DNA from: Sulfuritalea sp.
Lineage (GTDB): Bacteria; Pseudomonadota; Gammaproteobacteria; Burkholderiales; Rhodocyclaceae
Length of the DNA stretch: 35,186 nt
Assembly: GCA_030696505.1 (NCBI GenBank)
Contig: JAUYSD010000076.1
Span: forward strand, 1 to 35,186
Direction of reading: 5' to 3'
Shown here: positions 7,329 to 15,387 of the stretch, piece after piece
Layout: the number at the start of each line of letters is the position of its first letter
How positions within the stretch are numbered: the first letter of the stretch is position 1
Notes under the pieces: generated by a model
Seen by the model: only the letters and a program-made list of their open reading frames with translations
Told to the model about the DNA's origin: nothing
Databases searched by the model: none
Position numbers and translations under genes: made by a program

Positions 7329-8081
7329 ATGGACAGGATGATCTACACGGCGATGAGCGGTGCCAGCCAGACCATGAGCCGGCAGGCCGCCGTGGGCCAC
7401 AACCTGGCCAACGCCAACACCACCGGCTACCGCGCCGAAGAGCACCGCCTGCGGGCGGTGCCGGTGCTGTCCCATGCCACGCAGAAGGGTTTGCCGACCC
7501 GCGCCTTCGCCATGGATGCCAGCACCCATACCGACTTCACCCCGGGGCCGATGGTGCATACCGCGCGACCGCTGGATCTGGCGGTGCAGGGGCCCGGCTG
7601 GATTGCGCTGCAGATGCCGGACGGCAGCGAGGCGTATACCCGTAACGGCAGTTTCGAACTCAACGTGAATGGCATCGTGCAGACGCGCAGCGGCATTCCG
7701 GTGATGGGCGACGGCGGTCCGATCTCCATTCCCCCCGACGTGAAGCTCAGCATCGGCGGCGACGGCACGATCTCCGCGCTGCCCGAGTCGGGCGCCCAGA
7801 ACACGGTCAGCGTGATCAGCCGTTTCAAGCTGGTGAATCCGCCCCAGGCCGACCTGGTGCGTGGCGACGACGGCTATTTTCGCCTGCGCGACGGCGAACC
7901 GGCGCCCGCCGACGAGAAGGTGATGGTGCTTGGCGGGAGCCTTGAGGGCAGCAACGTGAATCCGGCAGAACAGATGGTGAACATGATTTCCCTGGCGCGA
8001 CAGTTCGAGATGCAGATGAAACTGGTGTCGGCAGCCGATGCCAACGACCGCGCCGCAACCCAGATTCTGGCGACCCGCTGA
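7329..8081 (+). CDS. flgF: Flagellar basal body rod protein FlgF
   Basis: A 250-residue proximal rod protein. It starts MDRMIYTAMSGASQTMSRQ, as FlgF proteins do, followed by HNLANANTTGYRAEEHRL. The D1 part includes MVHTARPLDLAVQGPGWIAL and YTRNGSFELNVNGIVQT, and the C-terminal signature is GGSLEGSNVNPAEQMVNMI with ARQFEMQMKLV. Length matches the family (about 250). It begins 37 bases after flgE. Its 3' end is followed by a sigma-54 promoter serving the second hook-type gene. Confidence 0.95.
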   Translation: MDRMIYTAMSGASQTMSRQAAVGHNLANANTTGYRAEEHRLRAVPVLSHATQKGLPTRAFAMDASTHTDFTPGPMVHTARPLDLAVQGPGWIALQMPDGSEAYTRNGSFELNVNGIVQTRSGIPVMGDGGPISIPPDVKLSIGGDGTISALPESGAQNTVSVISRFKLVNPPQADLVRGDDGYFRLRDGEPAPADEKVMVLGGSLEGSNVNPAEQMVNMISLARQFEMQMKLVSAADANDRAATQILATR

Positions 8082-8085
8082 TTCC

Positions 8086-8101
8086 GGGCATGGGGCTTGC
8101 A
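8086..8101 (+). promoter_or_regulatory. Sigma-54 promoter before the second flgE-type gene
   Basis: GGGCAT-GGGGC-TTGCA has the GG-N10-GC spacing and a perfect TTGCA -12 element; it departs from the consensus TGGCAC-N5-TTGCA only at the first and sixth positions. It begins 4 bases after the flgF stop and ends 56 bases before the ATG at 8158. A transcript from here could run on into flgG and beyond. Confidence 0.68.
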
Positions 8102-8157
8102 TAGTTGCAGGCACGGACGCCCGAGCTTGGTGCGAGACGAACAGGAAGGAATGAGAC

Positions 8158-9522
8158 ATGGCCTTAGCAAACAGCCTTAGCGGATTGATCGCCGCGGCGA
8201 AAGCCCTCGACGTGGTCGGCAACAACATCGCGAATTCGCAGACCATCGGCTTCAAGTCGTCGATTGCGCGCTTCACCAACGTGTCCGCCGCCGGCAAGTC
8301 GAGCGGACCGTCCGACACCGGATCGAGCGCCGGCGTCAGCGCCGACAACATCTTCCAGCAGTTCGGGCAGGGCCAGGTCGAGCTCAGCGACAAGCCGCTC
8401 GACATGGCGATCAACGGGCTGGGCTTCTTCCGCCTCTACAACCCGGAGACCAACCGGGTTTCATATACGCGCGACGGCCAGTTCGGGCTCGCCTTCGAAG
8501 GCGACGGCTTTGCCAAGCTGGTGACGCGCACCGGACTGTGTCTGACCGGGAATGTGCCCAGCTTCGGCAGCGATCCCTTCGGCACCATCGCCGCGACGCC
8601 TACGCCGGTGCCGCTGGTCATCGATCCTTTCTTCCCGCCGCGGGCGACCGCGGTGGTCAATGCCAGCCTCAACCTCGATGTCCGCGTCGCGGCGCCGATG
8701 GCACCCTTCGATGCCGCCGATCCCTTGACCTACAACGGGTCCGCCTCATCCACCGTATTCGATGCCGCCGGCGCGGCGCACGACCTGCGGGTTTATTTTG
8801 TCAAGCCCGGTCCGGCCAGTGTCTGGCAGGTCTATTCGACGCTGGACTACAACGCCAATGCGGTACCGGCCCAGGTGCCGACGGTCAGCGGGCCGATCGA
8901 CCTGACCTTCGACCTGCGCGGTGCCGTCAGTCCGCCGACGCCTTCGCCGGTCCAGAGCTACACCCTGCCCGATGGCAGCGCCGTCGCCATCAGCTTCGAC
9001 TTTACCGGTACCACCCAGAACGTCGACTACAGCAGCACCACCCAGTTCGGCACCGCGTTCAGCGTCAATGCGCTGGCTCAGGATGGCTATACCGCGGGCA
9101 GAATCCAGGACCCCAACGAATTCAACGTGCAGGCCGACGGTCGCATCATCGCGCGCTATTCCAATGGGCAGCAGCGCACCGTGGCGCAACTCGTGCTCGC
9201 CAATTTCGCCAATCCGAATGCCCTGATCAATACCGGGGACAACCAGTGGGTGGCGAACGAAGATCCGCTGCGCGGCACCGGCGCGGTGAGTCTCGGTTTC
9301 CCCAAGTTTTCCACCGAGAAACTCAGCGGCTTTGCCGGCGACAGCGATCCGGCCGAAGGCATGGGATCGATCCAGGGCCGTGCCCGGGAAATGTCCAATG
9401 TCGACCTGGCGACCGAACTGGTGTCGCTGATCGAGCAGCAGCGCAACTACCAGGCCAGCGCCCAGACATTCAAGATCCTCGACCAGGTGCTGCAGAACCT
9501 GGCGAACATGCGCTCGAATTGA
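8158..9522 (+). CDS. Second flagellar hook-type protein (FlgE paralog)
   Basis: A 454-residue protein of the FlgE/FlgF/FlgG family, closest in plan to FlgE. Its N-terminus reads SLSGLIAAAKALDVVGNNIA then TIGFKSSIARFTNVS, followed by ELSDKPLDMAINGLGFFRL. The middle shares FlgE-type landmarks with the first copy (TTQFGTAFSVNALAQDGYTAG; RIIARYSNGQQRTVAQLVLA). The C-terminus is EMSNVDLATELVSLIEQQRN with YQASAQTFKILDQVL. It is 25 residues longer than the first FlgE, with extra sequence in the outer domain and before the C-terminal helix. Translation is backed by GGAAGGA before ATG 8158. No frameshift or loss of a terminal motif is seen, so it should be functional. Whether it is an alternative hook subunit, a minor hook component or a rod-hook adaptor is open; a second flgE between flgF and flgG is unusual. 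Confidence 0.9.
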   Translation: MALANSLSGLIAAAKALDVVGNNIANSQTIGFKSSIARFTNVSAAGKSSGPSDTGSSAGVSADNIFQQFGQGQVELSDKPLDMAINGLGFFRLYNPETNRVSYTRDGQFGLAFEGDGFAKLVTRTGLCLTGNVPSFGSDPFGTIAATPTPVPLVIDPFFPPRATAVVNASLNLDVRVAAPMAPFDAADPLTYNGSASSTVFDAAGAAHDLRVYFVKPGPASVWQVYSTLDYNANAVPAQVPTVSGPIDLTFDLRGAVSPPTPSPVQSYTLPDGSAVAISFDFTGTTQNVDYSSTTQFGTAFSVNALAQDGYTAGRIQDPNEFNVQADGRIIARYSNGQQRTVAQLVLANFANPNALINTGDNQWVANEDPLRGTGAVSLGFPKFSTEKLSGFAGDSDPAEGMGSIQGRAREMSNVDLATELVSLIEQQRNYQASAQTFKILDQVLQNLANMRSN

Positions 9523-9616
9523 TCCCCGGCGCCCGCAACACCATGAGCATTTCAAATTCCACTGACCGCCTTGCGCGGCCGCTTCCACCCCTTACGATTG
9601 CCAGGAGCAGACAGCA

Positions 9617-10399
9617 ATGATGCGTTCCCTCTGGATTGCCAAGACCGGTCTGGATGCCCATCAGACTTCGATGGACGTCATCACCAGCAACCTGGCCAAC
9701 GTCAGTACCACCGGCTTCAAGCGTTCGCGTCCGGTGTTCGAGGATCTGCTCTACCAGACCCTGCGCCAGCCGGGAACCTCCTCGTCGCAGGCGACCACCA
9801 TTCCATCCGGCCTGACCTTGGGCACCGGCGTCCGCGTGGTCGCCACCGAGCACATCTTTACCCAGGGCACGGTACAGAAGACCGACAATCCGCTCGACCT
9901 GGCGATCCAGGGCAACGGCTTTTTCCAGATCCAGATGCCCGACGGTTCCGTCGCCTATACGCGGGACGGTTCCTTCACCAAGGATGCCAACGGCCTGATC
10001 GTCACCGCCAACGGCTACCCGGTGACGCCGCCGATCACGATTCCCGCAAACGCCCTTAGCGTGACCATCTCGCCCGACGGCATAGTCACTTACTCCCAGC
10101 CGGGCAGCAACGCGCCGCAACCGGCGGGCAACCTGCAACTGGTCGCCTTCGTCAATAACGGCGGCCTGCAGAGCACCGGGCAGAATCTCTTCGTCGAAAC
10201 CGCTTCCTCGGGAACCGGCACCCCGACCACGCCCGGCAGCAATGGTACCGGCCTGATCAACCAGGGCTATATCGAGACCTCCAACGTCAACGTGGCCGAG
10301 GAACTGGTCAACATGATCGTGGCACAGCGCGGCTACGAAATGAACTCGAAGGCCGTCACCACCTGCGACCAGATGCTGTCGCGCCTGACTCAACTCTAA
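9617..10399 (+). CDS. flgG: Flagellar distal rod protein FlgG
   Basis: A 260-residue distal rod subunit, the usual FlgG length. It starts [20 protein letters not shown] and continues with [20 protein letters not shown], the FlgG signature. The segment following [14 protein letters not shown] is the FlgG-specific stretch that stiffens the rod relative to the hook. [20 protein letters not shown] and the C-terminal [20 protein letters not shown] with [10 protein letters not shown] complete the family pattern. It begins 94 bases after the second flgE-type gene; that gap has no promoter I can support. AGGAG precedes the start. Confidence 0.96.
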   Translation: MMRSLWIAKTGLDAHQTSMDVITSNLANVSTTGFKRSRPVFEDLLYQTLRQPGTSSSQATTIPSGLTLGTGVRVVATEHIFTQGTVQKTDNPLDLAIQGNGFFQIQMPDGSVAYTRDGSFTKDANGLIVTANGYPVTPPITIPANALSVTISPDGIVTYSQPGSNAPQPAGNLQLVAFVNNGGLQSTGQNLFVETASSGTGTPTTPGSNGTGLINQGYIETSNVNVAEELVNMIVAQRGYEMNSKAVTTCDQMLSRLTQL

Positions 10400-10414
10400 G
10401 CAGCGAGCAAAACC

Positions 10415-11128
10415 ATGAAACCCAATAGTCCGTGCCGGCCAGCGTCGCATAGAGCGGCGTCGATCAAGGTTCTGGTTCAGATCGTGATGCTGGCGGCAGC
10501 CGTGTCGGGATGCGTGACCACCGCGCCGACCACCGCGATCCACCAGCCCATGAGCATCCGCCCGGAAGCGCGTAACTATGCGCCGCCGACCAACGGCGCG
10601 ATTTTCAACGTGGCCTCGGTACGGCCGCTGTTCGAAGACAGGCGCGCCCGCTTTGTCGGCGACATCATCACCATCAACATCGCCGAGAAAGTCCAGGCCT
10701 CGAAGAAGTCGGAGAACAAGACCACGCGCAGCCAGAACATCGACGTCACCGTGCCGACCGTTATCGGCCTGCCGTTCAAGGGCGTGCAGGGAACGGCACT
10801 GGCCGCCAGCGACACCAACAATTTTGCCGGCAAGGGCGAGAACACCTCGTCCAATGATTTCACCGGAACCATCACCGTCACGGTGATCGAGGTCTATCCC
10901 AACGGCAACCTGCTGGTATCGGGCGAAAAACAGATCGGCTTGAAGGAGGGCGAGGAATTCGTGCGTTTCTCGGGGGTGGTCAATCCCAATACCATCACCT
11001 CCGCCAATACGGTCACGTCCACCCAGGTAGCCGATGCACGCATCGAGTACAAGGCCAACGGTTTCATCGATACGGCCCAGGTCATGGGCTGGCTCGGACG
11101 CTTTTTCCTGACCTTCCTGCCCTTCTGA
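10415..11128 (+). CDS. flgH: Flagellar L-ring lipoprotein FlgH
   Basis: A 237-residue outer-membrane lipoprotein that forms the L ring around the rod. The signal peptide has a polar 16-residue start, a hydrophobic core (VLVQIVMLAAAV) and the lipobox VSGC, with Cys at about 33. The conserved FlgH block follows: RPLFEDRRARFVGDIITINI, then ENTSSNDFTGTITVTVIEVY and PNGNLLVSGEKQI, ending in NTVTSTQVADARIEYKANG and WLGRFFLTFLPF. The long polar stretch before the hydrophobic core is somewhat unusual. It lies 15 bases after flgG and 10 bases before flgI. Confidence 0.96.
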   Translation: MKPNSPCRPASHRAASIKVLVQIVMLAAAVSGCVTTAPTTAIHQPMSIRPEARNYAPPTNGAIFNVASVRPLFEDRRARFVGDIITINIAEKVQASKKSENKTTRSQNIDVTVPTVIGLPFKGVQGTALAASDTNNFAGKGENTSSNDFTGTITVTVIEVYPNGNLLVSGEKQIGLKEGEEFVRFSGVVNPNTITSANTVTSTQVADARIEYKANGFIDTAQVMGWLGRFFLTFLPF

Positions 11129-11138
11129 GGAAACTGAC

Positions 11139-12251
11139 ATGACGCGGATCGAAAAAAGCCTCTTCGCAATTTTCTGCGCCGCTGCGCTGACGATCGCGAT
11201 GGGTAGCGCGCGCGCCGAGCGCATCAAGGATCTGGCGTCGATTGCCGGCGTGCGGACCAATCAGCTGGTCGGCTACGGCATCGTCGTCGGCCTCGACGGC
11301 AGCGGCGACCAGACCACGCAAACGCCGTTCACGGTGCAGAGCATGATCAGCATGCTTTCGGCGATGGGGGTCAATATGCCGCCCGGGCAGTCGCTGCAAT
11401 TGAAGAACGTCGCCGCCGTGATGGTGACCGCCAGCCTGCCGCCCTTCGCCCGCGCCGGTCAGCCGATCGATGTCACCGTATCGTCGATCGGCAACGCCAA
11501 GAGCCTGAAGGGCGGCACGCTGATCCTGACGCCGATGAAGGGCGCCGACGGACAAATCTACGCCATGGCGCAGGGCAACGTCGCCGTGGTCGGTGCCGGG
11601 GCCAGCGGCGCCGGGTCGAAGGTCACGGTGAACCATCTGTCGGTGGGCCGCATTGCCGCCGGCGCGACGGTCGAGCGCGAAGTTCCGATGCCGCTCGGGC
11701 AGGGCGACTATGTGCACCTGGAACTGAATGCCACCGATTTCGGTACGGCGCAGCGCATGGTCGAGGCGATCAACGCAGTGATGCCGGGTGCAGCCGCCGC
11801 CGCCGACGGACGGCAAATCCGGGTACGCGCGCCGTCCATACCCGATGAGCGGGTGAGCTTTATCGGCAGGCTCGAAAGCATCGACGTCACGCCGGTGCGC
11901 CAGGCCGCCAAGGTTATCGTGAATAGTCGCACCGGCTCGGTGGTGATGAACCAGTCCGTGCTGATCGAGACCTGCGCGGTCGCGCACGGCAGCCTGTCGG
12001 TTTCGGTCAGTACCGAGAATGTCGTGAGCCAGCCCGGAGCCCTCTCGGCGGGACAGACCGCGCGAGTTGCCAATGCCCAGATCGAGATAAAGCAGGAAGG
12101 CGGCGCCCTGATGAACGTCAAGGGTGGCGCCAACCTCGCCGACGTGGTCAAGGCCCTGAATTCCCTGGGCGCGAACCCGCAGGACCTGATCGCGATCCTG
12201 CAGGCCATGAAGTCCGCGGGTGCCTTGCGTGCCGAGCTGGAAATCATCTGA
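11139..12251 (+). CDS. flgI: Flagellar P-ring protein FlgI
   Basis: A 370-residue periplasmic ring protein around the rod. A Sec signal peptide (FAIFCAAALTIAMGSARA, cut before ERIKD) is followed at once by the family start ERIKDLASIAGVRTNQLVGY and GIVVGLDGSGDQT. Further conserved segments are NVAAVMVTASLPPFARAGQP, DVTVSSIGNAKSLKGGTL and, near the end, GGANLADVVKALNSLGANPQ with DLIAILQAMKSAGAL. Length matches the family (about 365-370). GAGGA lies 8 bases before the ATG. Its chaperone FlgA is encoded at 3540-4232. Confidence 0.97.
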   Translation: MTRIEKSLFAIFCAAALTIAMGSARAERIKDLASIAGVRTNQLVGYGIVVGLDGSGDQTTQTPFTVQSMISMLSAMGVNMPPGQSLQLKNVAAVMVTASLPPFARAGQPIDVTVSSIGNAKSLKGGTLILTPMKGADGQIYAMAQGNVAVVGAGASGAGSKVTVNHLSVGRIAAGATVEREVPMPLGQGDYVHLELNATDFGTAQRMVEAINAVMPGAAAAADGRQIRVRAPSIPDERVSFIGRLESIDVTPVRQAAKVIVNSRTGSVVMNQSVLIETCAVAHGSLSVSVSTENVVSQPGALSAGQTARVANAQIEIKQEGGALMNVKGGANLADVVKALNSLGANPQDLIAILQAMKSAGALRAELEII

Positions 12252-12314
12252 CGCCGTGGGTAAGCGCGGTTTTTCGGCATCTGCCCCGGCGAACGGTTTC
12301 GAGCGTGCCATGTC

Positions 12315-13316
12315 ATGCTGCGTCCCGCCATGAATGTCCCTAACGACCATTCCAGCCTGTCCGCGACTTCGAACATTCTCGACGTCGGCAGTCTGGGCAA
12401 CCTCAAGCGCCAGGCGCGCAGCGGCGATCCCGAGGCCAACAAGGCCGTCGCCAGGGAGTTCGAGGCGATGTTCCTGCAGATGGTGCTGAAGTCGATGCGC
12501 GATGCAACGCCGCGCGAAGGTTTGTTCGACAGCGACCAGTCCCGGCTGTATCAATCGCTGCTGGATCAGCAACTGAGTCAGACGCTGGGTTCCAGCACGC
12601 GTGGCTTCGGCCTGGCGGCGATGATCGAGACGCAGTTGTCACGGCGCAACGAAGCGCCGCTGCCGGCGGAAGGCCCGCTGGAACTTGCACCCAAGGCGCG
12701 GGCTTTCCCGCTGCAGCCGGAACTCAAGGCACTGCCCCTGCGGCAGCCCGCGGAGTCGGGTTTCAAGCTGCCGCAGTCGACTATTCCTTCACCAACCCCG
12801 GCGCCTGCCGTGACGGCGCCGGCCGGGCCGGTGCCGGCGATTTCTGCCGTACAACGTTCCTTTGTCGATCGCATGCTGCCTGCCGCGCTTGCCGCGCAGG
12901 GCGCTTCCGGCATTCCGGCACGGTACATGGTGGCCCAGGCGGCGCTGGAAACCGGTTGGGGCAGGTCGGAACCCAAGGCCGCCGACGGCACCACCAGCTT
13001 CAATATTTTCGGCATCAAGGCGGGCGCCAGCTGGCGCGGCCCGACGGTGGAATCGCGGACCACCGAAGTCATCATGGGCGTGGCGCAAACCCGTGTCGAG
13101 CGTTTCCGCGCCTACGGTTCGCACGAAGAGGCTTTTTCCGACTACGCCAAGCTCATGATGCGCAGCCCGCGCTATGCGGCAGTGCGCGAGGCGCGCGATC
13201 CCGCCGGCTTTGCGCGCGGTCTGCAGTTGGCGGGTTATGCCACGGATCCGAAGTACGCGGCAAAGCTCGAACGCATCATCGGCGGGGCGGCCCTGAGGCA
13301 GACCATGATCGGCTGA
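12315..13316 (+). CDS. flgJ: Peptidoglycan hydrolase and rod cap FlgJ
   Basis: A 333-residue two-domain protein. The N-terminal rod-capping domain (about 30-105) has AVAREFEAMFLQMVLKSMRD and YQSLLDQQLSQTLG. A Pro-rich linker (about 110-175) leads to a C-terminal glucosaminidase-type domain that opens a hole in the peptidoglycan for the rod. Its catalytic Glu sits in MVAQAALETGWGRSEP (about residue 213), followed by SFNIFGIKAGASWRGP and FRAYGSHEEAFSDYAKLM. This bifunctional form is known from beta- and gammaproteobacteria. The start is uncertain: ATG 12315 or ATG 12330, neither with a clear ribosome-binding site. Confidence 0.95.
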   Translation: MLRPAMNVPNDHSSLSATSNILDVGSLGNLKRQARSGDPEANKAVAREFEAMFLQMVLKSMRDATPREGLFDSDQSRLYQSLLDQQLSQTLGSSTRGFGLAAMIETQLSRRNEAPLPAEGPLELAPKARAFPLQPELKALPLRQPAESGFKLPQSTIPSPTPAPAVTAPAGPVPAISAVQRSFVDRMLPAALAAQGASGIPARYMVAQAALETGWGRSEPKAADGTTSFNIFGIKAGASWRGPTVESRTTEVIMGVAQTRVERFRAYGSHEEAFSDYAKLMMRSPRYAAVREARDPAGFARGLQLAGYATDPKYAAKLERIIGGAALRQTMIG

Positions 13317-13382
13317 ACGCCGCGTTCGCGGCGAGTCCGCGTCCGATGCTGGCACGCAGGTTGCTCTATCTCTGCTGAATCC

Positions 13383-13409
13383 TCAACTTGCGGCAAGTTT
13401 TGCCGTTAT
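13383..13409 (+). promoter_or_regulatory. Sigma-28 (FliA) promoter of flgK-flgL
   Basis: The -35 element TCAACTTG (13383-13390) and the -10 element GCCGTTAT (13402-13409) are exactly 11 bases apart. The -10 matches the FliA consensus GCCGATAA at 6 of 8 positions. It ends 23 bases before the flgK ATG, and a GGAG ribosome-binding site lies between. The spacer and the first half of the -10 form the palindrome at 13391-13405. Confidence 0.78.
13391..13405. promoter_or_regulatory. CGGCAA-N3-TTGCCG palindrome inside the flgK promoter
   Basis: CGGCAAGTTTTGCCG differs by one central base from the palindrome upstream of flgB (4306-4320). It spans the spacer and the GCCG of the -10 element, so a bound protein would compete with, or overlap, sigma-28 polymerase. 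Confidence 0.45.
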
Positions 13410-13432
13410 AGGGGTTCCATAGCGGAGACATC

Positions 13433-15361
13433 ATGGGCATTTCCAGTATTGGCTTCAGCGGACTCAATGCGGCACAGGCTGGCCTGCTGACCACCGGCCA
13501 CAACATCTCCAATGCATCGACGCCCGGCTATCATCGCCAGGAGATCGTGCAAAGCGCCAACGGCTCGCTGTTTACGGGGGCCGGTTTCATCGGCCAAGGC
13601 ACGCATGTGCAGACCGTCAAGCGCGTCTACGACGAATTCCTCGGCCGCCAGGTACTCAATGCCGAGGCCGGCGCGACCGAGATGGAAACCTATCGCACGC
13701 AGATCAGCCAGATCGACAATCTGCTGGCCGATCCGAGCGCCGGCCTGTCTCCCGCGCTGTCGGCTTTCTTCAAGGGCCTGCAGGACGTTGCGGCCAACCC
13801 GGCTTCGGTTGCCGGCCGGCAATCCATGCTGTCCGCCGCCGAGGCCCTGGTGGCACGGTTTCAAGGGCTGGATCAGCGATTCTCGGAAATCCGCGAAGGC
13901 ACCAACCAGCAGATCTCGGCACAGATCGGCCAGATCAATGTCTTCAGCACGCAACTGGCCGACATCAACCAGCGCATCATCATGGCGCAGGCGTCGGGCA
14001 CCAATCAGCAGCCGAATGACCTGCTCGATCAGCGCGACACGATGCTGAGGGATTTGAACAAGCTGGTACGGGTCAGCACGGTGACCCAGAGCGATGGCAG
14101 CTTCAATGTTTTCATCGGCCAGGGACAGCCGCTGGTGGTCGGCACCCGGTCTTCCAGCCTGCAGGCCGTTGCCGCGGCGGACGATCCGCAGCGCAAGACC
14201 GTGGCAATAGTTGGCGCTGGCGGTACGGCGCAGGTTCTGTCGGAGTCGCAGATCAATGGCGGCAGCCTCGGCGGCTTGCTGAGTTTCCGCAACGAGAGCC
14301 TCGATGCGGCGCAAAACGCCCTGGGCCGGATTGCCGTGACGCTGGCGCAGAATTTCAATGACCAGCACCGCCTCGGGCAGGATCTGACCGGTGCCATGGG
14401 CCAGAATCTGTTCACCGTGGCAGCCCCGGTCGTGCGAGTGAACAGCGGCAATGGCGGCAGTGGGACGCCTGCCATCGGCATCGATGCGGCGACTGTTTCC
14501 GAACTGACCGGCAGCGATTACCGGCTGAGTTTCGTCGGCGGCAATTACCAGCTGGTGCGCCTTGCCGACAACCAGACGCGGACCTTCGCCAGCCTGCCGC
14601 AGACCGTGGACGGAATCACGATCGACGCGGCCACCTGGCTGCCCGCCGCCAACGACAGCGTCCTGATCCAGCCGACTCGTGCCGGCGCCAGGGAAATCGG
14701 CCTGGCCTTGTCCGACGTGCGCCAGATTGCCGCGGCGGCGCCGATACGCAGCACGGCCAGCCTGGCCAATACCGGCACCGGAAAAGTCACCGCCGGAACG
14801 GTCGACGCGCCACCGCCGCCCAATCCGGATTTGCAGCACAGGGTAACGATAAGCTTTACCAGCGCGACGAGCTTCGATGTGTTCGATGTCACCACATCCA
14901 CCACGCTGGCCAGCGGCGTGGCCTACGCCAGCGGCAGCGACATCGCCTACAACGGGTGGACCGTGCGGATCTCCGGGAACCCGGCCAGCGGCGACGCATT
15001 CAGCGTCGAAGCCAATGCCAATGGCGTTGCCGACAACCGCAACATCGTGCTGCTCGGCGGCTTGCAGACGCGCAACACCATAGGCGCCGAGGCCGGATCG
15101 GCGCCGACCGCGACCTATCAGGGCGCCTATGCCCAGATCGTCAGCGCGGTCGGCAGCAAGACCAACGAAGTCGAGGCCATCGGGGCCGCCCAGCAAGGCC
15201 TGGTGGACCATGCCGCGCAGGCCCTGGAGTCGCTCGCCGGCGTCAATCTGGACGAAGAGGCGGCCAAGCTGTTGCGCTACCAGCAGGCCTATCAGGCGTC
15301 CGCCAAAGTGCTCGAAATCGCCACCAGAATATTCGATGAAATTCTCGCCCTCGGCCGTTAA
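13433..15361 (+). CDS. flgK: Flagellar hook-filament junction protein FlgK
   Basis: A 642-residue hook-associated protein (HAP1) that caps the hook and joins it to FlgL and the filament; its chaperone is FlgN. The N-terminus is typical (GFSGLNAAQAGLLTTGHNIS, NASTPGYHRQEIVQS), followed by a long helical D1 region (TEMETYRTQISQIDNLLADP; ISAQIGQINVFSTQLADINQ). The C-terminus ends with EEAAKLLRYQQAYQASAKVL and EIATRIFDEILAL. It is about 95 residues longer than enteric FlgK; the extra part includes a beta-rich domain at about 470-530 that resembles one in the adjacent FlgL. It has its own sigma-28 promoter, and flgL follows after 26 bases. Confidence 0.96.
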   Translation: MGISSIGFSGLNAAQAGLLTTGHNISNASTPGYHRQEIVQSANGSLFTGAGFIGQGTHVQTVKRVYDEFLGRQVLNAEAGATEMETYRTQISQIDNLLADPSAGLSPALSAFFKGLQDVAANPASVAGRQSMLSAAEALVARFQGLDQRFSEIREGTNQQISAQIGQINVFSTQLADINQRIIMAQASGTNQQPNDLLDQRDTMLRDLNKLVRVSTVTQSDGSFNVFIGQGQPLVVGTRSSSLQAVAAADDPQRKTVAIVGAGGTAQVLSESQINGGSLGGLLSFRNESLDAAQNALGRIAVTLAQNFNDQHRLGQDLTGAMGQNLFTVAAPVVRVNSGNGGSGTPAIGIDAATVSELTGSDYRLSFVGGNYQLVRLADNQTRTFASLPQTVDGITIDAATWLPAANDSVLIQPTRAGAREIGLALSDVRQIAAAAPIRSTASLANTGTGKVTAGTVDAPPPPNPDLQHRVTISFTSATSFDVFDVTTSTTLASGVAYASGSDIAYNGWTVRISGNPASGDAFSVEANANGVADNRNIVLLGGLQTRNTIGAEAGSAPTATYQGAYAQIVSAVGSKTNEVEAIGAAQQGLVDHAAQALESLAGVNLDEEAAKLLRYQQAYQASAKVLEIATRIFDEILALGR

Positions 15362-15387
15362 GCCGGCCATCACCGCAGGAGAATCCG

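Noticed and set aside
9523-9616. A promoter for flgG in the 94-base gap after the second flgE-type gene
   Set aside because: No GG-N10-GC pair with a TTGC and no sigma-28 element was found; read-through from the promoter at 8086 is simpler.
13318-13333. Perfect hairpin CGCCGCG-TT-CGCGGCG two bases after the flgJ stop, as a terminator
   Set aside because: There is no T run after the stem, and such palindromes are easy to form in DNA this G+C-rich. It may still act as an RNA stability element.
15353-15360. GCCGTTAA as a sigma-28 -10 element before flgL
   Set aside because: It is the end of flgK (its TAA stop), and the required -35 position reads GATGAAAT.
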